From: an uncultured Veillonella sp.
Lineage (GTDB): Bacteria; Bacillota; Negativicutes; Veillonellales; Veillonellaceae
Assembly: GCF_934190855.1 (NCBI RefSeq)
Contig: NZ_CAKPTN010000035.1
Coordinates: forward strand, 1-13,293
Length of the DNA stretch: 13,293 bases
Direction of reading: 5' to 3'
The notes beneath the pieces were generated by a model that was given only the letters and a program-made list of their open reading frames with translations, was not told where the DNA came from and made no database searches. The position numbers and the translations under genes are program-made. Below are positions 8,374 to 13,293 of this stretch, one piece after another. The stretch's first letter is position 1, and every line of letters starts with the position of its first letter.

Positions 8374-8406
8374 GAATAAAAAGGAGCCATCAACACGGAT
8401 GGCCCC
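8374..8406 (-). terminator. Rho-independent terminator between ygeW and arcC
   Basis: In the minus-strand transcript GGGGCCATC (8406-8398) pairs with GATGGCTCC (8391-8383) as a 9-bp stem with one G-U wobble and a 6-nt loop, followed by TTTTTATT. It begins 11 nt after the ygeW stop codon and ends about 33 nt before the arcC start. The opposite strand lacks a T-tract. The structure is a textbook intrinsic terminator inside what otherwise looks like one operon, so it may set a step-down in expression for arcC and the genes after it. Confidence 0.85.
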
Positions 8407-8417
8407 TAAACTTTACT

Positions 8418-9611
8418 TTACGGTTGAACGCGGTCAGTTCCCTTCCGTTCTAATTCTTTTAAAGTTTCTACAGGATTTTTGAATTTACTTAAGAAGATCA
8501 TAGCTGCAATAACATATGGTTTGTAGCTTGCTTCTTTGTAAAGAGGTACGCGGTAGCGATCAAATACTGTTGCGTCTACTTCGCCTTCTTCACAACTTAC
8601 ACCTGTAATATCTGCTGGTAAGCAATGTAAGTAAAGAGCTTTGCCGTCTTTAGTGAGACTCATCATCTCTTCAGTACAAGCCCAATCTTTATGTTTACCA
8701 TTTTCTTCAAGAAGAACTTTTTCTAATGCTTTAATGCCTTCATGGTCATTTTCGCCGTACAATTTAGTACGTTTTTCCATTGCGCCAAATGGTGCCCAGC
8801 TCTTAGGATATACGATGTCAGCATCTTTGAAAGCATCTTTCATGTCGTTAGTTTTACGGAAGGAGCCGCCACAAGCCTCAGCTTGTTTTTTAGCGATTTC
8901 TTCAACTTCTGGCATTACTTCATAGCCTTCTGGATGTGCTAATACAACTTCCATGCCAAGACGAGTGAACAAACCAATAGCGCCTTGAGGTACGGATAAA
9001 GGTTTACCATAAGATGGGGAGTATGCCCAAGTCATAGCAAGTTTTTTACCTTTAAGGTTTTCAACACCGCCGAATTCTTTGATGATATGAGCTGCGTCAG
9101 CCATGATTTGTGTAGGATGGTCGATATCACATTGTAAGTTTACAAGTGTAGGGCGTTGTTCTAATACGCCGTCTTCGTGACCTTCTTTAACTGCATCGGA
9201 TACTTCATGCATGTAAGCATTACCTTTACCGATGTACATGTCATCGCGGATACCGATAACGTCAGCCATGAAGGAGATCATGTTAGCTGTTTCACGAACT
9301 GTTTCGCCGTGAGCGATTTGGGATTTACCTTCATCCAAGTCTTGAACTTCTAAACCTAAAAGGTTACAAGCGGAAGCAAAGGAGAAGCGAGTTCTTGTGG
9401 AGTTATCACGGAATAAAGAAATGCCAAGGCCGCTGTCAAATACTTTAGTGGAGATATTGCGTTCTCTAAGAGCACGTAATGCATCAGCTACTGCCCAAAC
9501 ACCTTGTAATTCGTCATCAGATTTTTCCCAAGTTAAGAAGAAATCTTCGCCGTACATTTTGCTAACGTCTAATTTTTGTAAAGTTTCAATACTTTTATTG
9601 AAGTCTGTCAT
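8418..9611 (-). CDS. ygeW: Knotted carbamoyltransferase YgeW
   Basis: This 397-residue protein matches E. coli YgeW (396 residues) in length and along the whole sequence as recalled. YgeW is an aspartate/ornithine carbamoyltransferase relative with a trefoil knot and an unassigned acceptor. Carbamoyl-phosphate binding motifs are STRTR at residues 71-75 (in SLFRDNSTRTRFS) and HCLP at 329-332 (HCLPADITGVSC). Long conserved YgeW stretches include LDEGKSQIAHGETVRETANM, LVNLQCDIDHPTQ and YPKSWAP. With carbamate kinase next door, it probably runs in reverse, phosphorolysing a carbamoylated (ureido) intermediate to carbamoyl phosphate. The RBS AGAGGA lies about 9 nt before the ATG. The family is certain; substrate and direction are inference. 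Confidence 0.95.
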   Translation of the reverse strand: MTDFNKSIETLQKLDVSKMYGEDFFLTWEKSDDELQGVWAVADALRALRERNISTKVFDSGLGISLFRDNSTRTRFSFASACNLLGLEVQDLDEGKSQIAHGETVRETANMISFMADVIGIRDDMYIGKGNAYMHEVSDAVKEGHEDGVLEQRPTLVNLQCDIDHPTQIMADAAHIIKEFGGVENLKGKKLAMTWAYSPSYGKPLSVPQGAIGLFTRLGMEVVLAHPEGYEVMPEVEEIAKKQAEACGGSFRKTNDMKDAFKDADIVYPKSWAPFGAMEKRTKLYGENDHEGIKALEKVLLEENGKHKDWACTEEMMSLTKDGKALYLHCLPADITGVSCEEGEVDATVFDRYRVPLYKEASYKPYVIAAMIFLSKFKNPVETLKELERKGTDRVQP

Positions 9612-9662
9612 CTGTAAGTCCTCTCTTTCAATTCCCTAAAGGGCTACTTAGAATCTAACTTT

Positions 9663-9696
9663 ATATGGTACCTCATCAAATGGTGAGGTACCATAT
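9663..9696 (-). repeat. 13-bp perfect inverted repeat between ygeY and ygeW
   Basis: ATATGGTACCTCA (9663-9675) and TGAGGTACCATAT (9684-9696) are exact reverse complements with an 8-nt loop. The repeat lies 70 nt after the ygeY stop and about 50 nt before the ygeW start. Neither strand has a T-tract immediately after the stem, so it is not a classical terminator. It could be an mRNA processing or stabilising hairpin within the transcript, or a protein-binding site. The repeat is seen directly; the role is unknown. Confidence 0.85.
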
Positions 9697-9711
9697 GAAA
9701 TTCTTAATAAT

Positions 9712-9728
9712 TAACTATTTTCTAGTTA
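9712..9728. repeat. Short inverted repeat TAACTA-N5-TAGTTA
   Basis: TAACTA (9712-9717) and TAGTTA (9723-9728) form a 6-bp inverted repeat with a 5-nt spacer in the ygeY/ygeW gap. The 14-mer TATTTTCTAGTTAT covering its right part (9716-9729) recurs exactly at 13198-13211 upstream of the regulator gene. A TAGTTA tandem also lies before the permease. This may be an operator half-site, but AT-rich DNA yields such matches by chance. Confidence 0.4.
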
Positions 9729-9766
9729 TATCCGTTTAAAATAGATCTAATTCTGTTTATATGATA

Positions 9767-11077
9767 TTAGTCTTTGCAGTATACGGATGGTAATAATGCA
9801 TATACAGCTGCACATGTAACAAGGTCTTGTTTCCATGTAATTTCGTTAGGAGCATGTGCTTGAGCTTCTGCGCCAGGACCGAAGCCGATGCAAGGGATGC
9901 CGTTACGACCCATGATGGATACACCGTTAGTGGAGAATGTCCATTTATCAGTCAATGGGCGAGCTTTACGCATTTCAACTGTGTCTTCTGCACCGATACG
10001 TTCGTTGCCATACAAGCTAGTGTATGCTTCTTCCAAAGCTTCTGTTACTTTGTGATCTTTAGGAATTACCCAAGTTGGGAAGTAACATTCGATTGGATAA
10101 GTTAAACCAGTCCAGGATGGACGAGCATATTCGTACATAGATACTTTCGCACCATATTTTTGAACATGTGGTAATGCTTCGATTTCTGCCAAGCAGGATT
10201 GCCATGTTTCACCAGCAGTCATACGACGGTCCAAGGAAACGGCGCAGGAGTCAGCTACTGCACAACGGCTTGGGGAAGTGTAGAAGATTTGGGAAGTAGT
10301 TACAGTACCGCGACCTAAGAAGCGAGCTTCTTCGTAGTGGTCAGGGTTGAATTTAGGGTCAAGCATTTTTACAAGACCTTTAATTGCTGTGCTTTCATCA
10401 GCAGAGTTAGCATTCAAGTCACGGATGTCTTGAAGAATATCTGCCATTTTGTAGATAGCGTTGTCACCGCGTTCTGGAGCAGAACCGTGGCAAGATACGC
10501 CTTGTACGTCTACGCGGATTTCCATACGACCACGTTGGCCACGGTAGATACCGCCGTCAGTTGGTTCAGTGGATACTACGAATTCAGGACGGATATTGCG
10601 TTCTTTAATCATGTATTCCCAGCAAAGACCATCGCAGTCCTCTTCTTGAACTGTACCTACAACAAGTACGCGATATTTATCGTTAAGAAGGCCTAAATCT
10701 TTCATGATTTTAGCGCCGTATACAGCGGATACGATACCACCTAATTGGTCAGATACACCACGACCACCGATTTTTGTTTCATCTTCGAAACCTTCATATG
10801 GATCGAAGTTCCAGTTGTCACGGTTACCAATACCTACAGTATCAATATGAGCATCGAAAGCGATAAGAGTTTTACCAGTACCCATGTAACCTAGAATGTT
10901 ACCCATTGGGTCTACTTCAACTTCGTCGAAGCCAAGATCTTTCATTTCTTTTTCAATGCGTTGAACGTGCTCTTTTTCTTCAGCACTTTCACCAGGGAAC
11001 GCTACGATTTCACGTAAGAACTTTGTCATCGCTGGGCCATAAGTTGCCGCTGCTTGTTTAATTGCTTGTAAATCCAT
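9767..11077 (-). CDS. ygeY: YgeY-type M20-family metallohydrolase
   Basis: This 436-residue protein is a YgeY-type member of the M20/ArgE/DapE/carboxypeptidase family, which is linked to diaminopropionate metabolism. Metal and catalytic residues are in place: H77 and D79 in FDAHIDT, D110 in GVSDQLGG, E145-E146 in [10 protein letters not shown]171 in STEPTD and H408 in AHAPNE. The dimerisation-type segment is [20 protein letters not shown] (192-209). It is about 33 residues longer than E. coli YgeY (403). The extra length appears to lie in two insertions, near residues 222-250 and 357-372. By context it should hydrolyse an N-acyl or carbamoyl/formyl-type derivative to release 2,3-diaminopropionate for YgeX. 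AGGAGG lies 8 nt before the ATG and overlaps the ygeX stop codon, so the two are tightly coupled. Confidence 0.93.
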   Translation of the reverse strand: MDLQAIKQAAATYGPAMTKFLREIVAFPGESAEEKEHVQRIEKEMKDLGFDEVEVDPMGNILGYMGTGKTLIAFDAHIDTVGIGNRDNWNFDPYEGFEDETKIGGRGVSDQLGGIVSAVYGAKIMKDLGLLNDKYRVLVVGTVQEEDCDGLCWEYMIKERNIRPEFVVSTEPTDGGIYRGQRGRMEIRVDVQGVSCHGSAPERGDNAIYKMADILQDIRDLNANSADESTAIKGLVKMLDPKFNPDHYEEARFLGRGTVTTSQIFYTSPSRCAVADSCAVSLDRRMTAGETWQSCLAEIEALPHVQKYGAKVSMYEYARPSWTGLTYPIECYFPTWVIPKDHKVTEALEEAYTSLYGNERIGAEDTVEMRKARPLTDKWTFSTNGVSIMGRNGIPCIGFGPGAEAQAHAPNEITWKQDLVTCAAVYALLPSVYCKD

Positions 11078-11089
11078 AATTAATGCCTC

Positions 11090-12301
11090 CTAACGATCTT
11101 CACCGTACCACATAATGTTTTTATATCTTTCAGGGTCTGTATCACCTTCAGTGGAGAAACAGAGTACCTTTGAAGACGCATCTAATTCTAACTCTTTGCG
11201 TAAGTCTTCATATTCTGGCATTGTCATAAGTGCCATTACTAGACCCAATGGAACCGCACCAGACTCACCAGTTGTAATTGGAGTATCGCCTTTAATTGGT
11301 GCACCACCAACGCGCATACCTAAACGTGCTACCCAGTCTGGAGCAGATACGAATACGTCTGCGTGGTTTCTTAAGATATCCCAAGAAACTGTATTTGGTT
11401 CGCCACATGCTAAGCCTGCCATGATTGTATCAAGGTCGCCTTCAACGATGCGAGGTTCCCCATCATCAGCTACAGCGCCTTTATACAAGCAAGCTGCTGC
11501 TTCAGCTTCTACAACAACCAATTTAGGTTTTTTAGCTGCATTGCTATATAAGTTAGTGAAGTAACCTACTACGGAACCAGCAAGAGAACCTACACCAGCT
11601 TGTACGAATACATGAGTTGGAACTTTGCAATTTTCAGCTTCTAATTGAGCTGCTGTTTCCATAGCCATTGTGCCATAGCCTTGCATGATCCAGTTTGGAA
11701 TTTCTTCGTAACCTTCCCATGCTGTATCTTGAACTACAACACCGTTTGGAACTTCTTTAGATTTTTTAGTTGCTAGGCGTACACATTCATCGTAGTTGAA
11801 TTCTTCGATTGTTACTGTAGCGCCTTCATTTTCAATTTGTTTTCTGCGGTATTCTGTGGAGCCTTTTGGCATGAATACTACAGATTTTTGACCTAATTTA
11901 TTTGCAGCCCATGCTACGCCGCGACCGTGGTTACCATCAGTGGCAGTGAAGAATGTAGCTTGGCCGAATTCTTCTTTTAATTTTGCAGAAGTTAATACAT
12001 CATATGGTACATCTTCAACATTTTTACCGGTTTGTTGAGCTACATATTTTGCCATTGCATAAGATCCGCCTAATACTTTGAAAGCATTTAGACCAAAGCG
12101 ATAGGACTCATCTTTTACGAAGAGAGAATCAACACCGATATGAGATGCTAAATTCTTAAGAGAAACAAGTGGAGTTACCGTATATTGTGGGAAACTTTCG
12201 TGAAACGCTTTAGCTTTCTTGATTTCTCTAACATCCATAACCGACAAAAACTTGTCGCTAGATGGTGCCATCGTATTACGTTTCCACTGAATTCGTTCCA
12301 T
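11090..12301 (-). CDS. ygeX: 2,3-diaminopropionate ammonia-lyase
   Basis: This 403-residue PLP enzyme (DpaL family, fold type II) converts 2,3-diaminopropionate to pyruvate and two ammonia. The PLP lysine is K75 in RFGLNAFKVLGGSYA. D122 in ATDGNHGRGVAWAA corresponds to the second catalytic residue known in E. coli DpaL. Further family stretches are VVQDTAWEGY, WIMQGYGTMA, AGVGSLAG, MAGLACGEPN and GESGAVPLG. The length is close to E. coli YgeX (398). AGGAGG lies 5 nt before ATG 12299-12301 and is nested with the TAG stop of the upstream regulator gene. This is the terminal carbon-yielding step of the cluster, feeding pyruvate to central metabolism. Confidence 0.96.
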   Translation of the reverse strand: MERIQWKRNTMAPSSDKFLSVMDVREIKKAKAFHESFPQYTVTPLVSLKNLASHIGVDSLFVKDESYRFGLNAFKVLGGSYAMAKYVAQQTGKNVEDVPYDVLTSAKLKEEFGQATFFTATDGNHGRGVAWAANKLGQKSVVFMPKGSTEYRRKQIENEGATVTIEEFNYDECVRLATKKSKEVPNGVVVQDTAWEGYEEIPNWIMQGYGTMAMETAAQLEAENCKVPTHVFVQAGVGSLAGSVVGYFTNLYSNAAKKPKLVVVEAEAAACLYKGAVADDGEPRIVEGDLDTIMAGLACGEPNTVSWDILRNHADVFVSAPDWVARLGMRVGGAPIKGDTPITTGESGAVPLGLVMALMTMPEYEDLRKELELDASSKVLCFSTEGDTDPERYKNIMWYGEDR

Positions 12302-12310
12302 ATTTGCCTC

Positions 12311-12943
12311 CTAGGATTCTTCCTTTACAGTATTTAAATCACTATAAAGGGTAAACTTAGAAATATTAAAATACTCTGCTATCTTCTCTGAAGATTTAGA
12401 GATAAGAAAAGCCCCTTTTTCATTTAAGTAGGTAATCGCTTTAAGTCGTTCCACCTTATTCATGAGTGGACCAGGTTTCCCCACTAAACGTTCTGCTTCT
12501 AGTAATAAATCATCTAACAGTTCTGACACGCTTGTAGTAATTTTTTCAACAGATCCAGCATCACCGTGACCTGTATTTACTAGACTATCCAAGGCCCGAT
12601 GCATCATAACTAGCTCGGTTATGTCTTGGTTAATCCCTAGCAAGTAGGCTATGCGCCCCGTATCATCACGGATGTACATAGTAGATGATTTTAGTATTCG
12701 ACCATCCTTAGTTTTTGTAAGGTAACCGAATCGACCTTCGCTACCGTCATCATGATTTAGTACATCTAAAACGGCATGAGATGGTCCATCGCCAACATGA
12801 CGATTAGTTATGGTACCATTTTCAATATATACAAGTGATGTATCGATATCACGCTGCAAGTCGTGAATTAACACCTCACAAGAAGGCCCAAACTGAGCGG
12901 CCAACCCATGAGCTATCACCTGTAATCGCTCTAGTGTACTCAT
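12311..12943 (-). CDS. YheO-type PAS/HTH transcriptional regulator
   Basis: This 210-residue protein has the two-part layout of the YheO-like family. An N-terminal PAS-like sensor (residues ~1-115) includes CEVLIHDL, the GDGPSH stretch and YLLGINQDIT. After a linker, a C-terminal helix-turn-helix spans about 165-205 (ERLKAITYLNEKGAFLISKS, then EKIAEYFNISKFTLYSDLNT). There is no signal peptide or membrane segment. It is the first gene of the cluster, 9 bp before ygeX, with its TAG stop nested in the ygeX ribosome binding site, so it is probably co-expressed with the pathway and controls it. The ligand is unknown; a purine or a pathway intermediate is a reasonable guess. E. coli uses a different (sigma-54 activator) protein, YgeV, next to the equivalent genes. 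Confidence 0.88.
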   Translation of the reverse strand: MSTLERLQVIAHGLAAQFGPSCEVLIHDLQRDIDTSLVYIENGTITNRHVGDGPSHAVLDVLNHDDGSEGRFGYLTKTKDGRILKSSTMYIRDDTGRIAYLLGINQDITELVMMHRALDSLVNTGHGDAGSVEKITTSVSELLDDLLLEAERLVGKPGPLMNKVERLKAITYLNEKGAFLISKSSEKIAEYFNISKFTLYSDLNTVKEES

Positions 12944-13048
12944 AAAATAACCTTCCTCTCATCGGTATTGGTTACTATTTTGTGGACTGAAAGCTTCAGC
13001 CTGCAAATTAATTAGTATGTTGAGATTCATTCTAACTAATTTTGTAGC

Positions 13049-13069
13049 AACCTAATTTTTTGTTAGGTT
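13049..13069. repeat. Inverted repeat AACCTAA-N7-TTAGGTT at the predicted transcription start
   Basis: AACCTAA (13049-13055) and TTAGGTT (13063-13069) form a perfect 7-bp inverted repeat around a T-rich 7-nt spacer. In the minus-strand direction it begins about 10 nt downstream of the -10 hexamer, a typical operator position. It could instead fold as a 5'-end mRNA hairpin. Confidence 0.65.
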
Positions 13070-13079
13070 CCTTAACTTG

Positions 13080-13108
13080 ATTATAGTTCTATGTACACAA
13101 AAATGCAA
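13080..13108 (-). promoter_or_regulatory. Candidate sigma-70-type promoter of the purine cluster
   Basis: On the minus strand TTGCAT (13108-13103) is followed after exactly 17 nt by a perfect TATAAT (13085-13080). The predicted start is near 13073, which gives a leader of about 130 nt before the regulator ATG. The -35 matches the consensus in only three positions, which would suit a promoter that needs an activator. This is the best promoter seen upstream of the first gene. Confidence 0.6.
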
Positions 13109-13207
13109 CGACAATATGCATTAAAGTTATTTATAATTATACAAGCATATTCACCAACAGCGATGAACGCATATAAACATTGTGTTTTTCATCACATTAT
13201 TTTCTAG

Positions 13208-13251
13208 TTATCATTTTTTTTGATAAGCAAAGGTGTAAATTTATCAAAAAA
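13208..13251. repeat. AT-rich composite repeat with three TTATCA/TGATAA copies
   Basis: TTATCA (13208-13213), TGATAA (13221-13226) and TTATCA (13241-13246) lie in alternating orientation. The second and third extend to an 11-bp perfect inverted repeat, TTTTTTGATAA (13216-13226) and TTATCAAAAAA (13241-13251), with a 14-nt spacer. The block sits roughly 100-145 bp upstream of the -35, where an activator or nucleoid protein could bind. The stem has T on its 5' side and A on its 3' side, the reverse of an intrinsic terminator. Confidence 0.55.
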
Positions 13252-13293
13252 CAAAAATAAGGAATTCTATAGAAATAATGCATATAGTTGATA

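Larger units (their letters stand above)
12944..13293 (-). other. AT-rich leader/control region upstream of the regulator gene
   Basis: These 350 bp to the window edge contain no convincing gene. Read on the minus strand, they hold from left edge inward an AT-rich repeat block (13208-13251), a candidate promoter (13080-13108), an inverted repeat at the predicted transcript start (13049-13069), and a leader of roughly 130 nt ending in an AGAGGAAGG ribosome binding site for the regulator. A second TATAAT-like hexamer at about 13136-13141 lacks a good -35. Confidence 0.6.

Noticed and set aside
11115..11564. A 149-codon plus-strand open frame, and similar shorter ones across the window
   Set aside because: They lie wholly inside well-supported minus-strand genes, lack ribosome binding sites and show no recognisable protein features.
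13103..13207. A 34-codon open frame on the plus strand beginning ATG CAA CGA
   Set aside because: There is no ribosome binding site, the composition is that of random AT-rich DNA, and it overlaps the candidate -35 element.
13216..13251. Possible bidirectional terminator formed by the 11-bp inverted repeat
   Set aside because: The stem has T on its 5' side and A on its 3' side, the opposite of an A-tract/hairpin/T-tract terminator, and it contains almost no GC pairs.

Overview
The window holds ten protein genes, all read from the minus strand, so transcription runs from high to low coordinates. Together they form a nearly complete anaerobic purine (xanthine/urate) degradation cluster of the ygeX-ygeY-ygeW-arcC-ssnA-ygfK-hyuA-xdhD type. 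This cluster is known from E. coli and from purine-fermenting gut anaerobes. The moderately AT-rich DNA, near-consensus AGGAGG ribosome binding sites and protein flavour suggest a Firmicutes anaerobe. A Negativicute such as Veillonella would fit, but that assignment is inference and no rRNA or other marker is present.

In order of transcription: a 350-bp leader (12944-13293) carries a candidate sigma-70-type promoter and several AT-rich inverted repeats. It is followed by a YheO-type PAS/HTH regulator, ygeX (2,3-diaminopropionate ammonia-lyase), ygeY (M20-family metallohydrolase), ygeW (knotted carbamoyltransferase), arcC (carbamate kinase), ssnA (amidohydrolase), ygfK (Fe-S oxidoreductase-like), a hydantoinase/dihydropyrimidinase (hyuA/hydA type), an xdhD-type selenium-dependent xanthine dehydrogenase, and the first 80 codons of an NCS2 permease resembling the urate transporter UacT. 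Gaps are short, with three exceptions: ygeY/ygeW (155 bp, strong inverted repeat), ygeW/arcC (rho-independent terminator) and xdh/permease (GC-rich hairpin).

Likely joint function (family knowledge plus inference): the permease imports urate or xanthine, and the molybdenum hydroxylase and YgfK handle redox steps on the purine. The cyclic amidohydrolases (hydantoinase, SsnA) open rings and deaminate. YgeY releases 2,3-diaminopropionate and YgeX turns it into pyruvate plus two ammonia. YgeW and carbamate kinase plausibly convert a ureido/carbamoyl intermediate to carbamoyl phosphate and then ATP. The order of intermediate steps is not settled by the sequence.

The most unusual points concern electron transfer. 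YgfK is only 563 residues: its TIM-barrel module joins directly to the ferredoxin module, and the central GltD-like flavin/NAD(P)H module of the usual ~1000-residue protein is absent. The separate FAD subunit YgfM is also absent from the window. The cluster therefore lacks both expected flavin modules.
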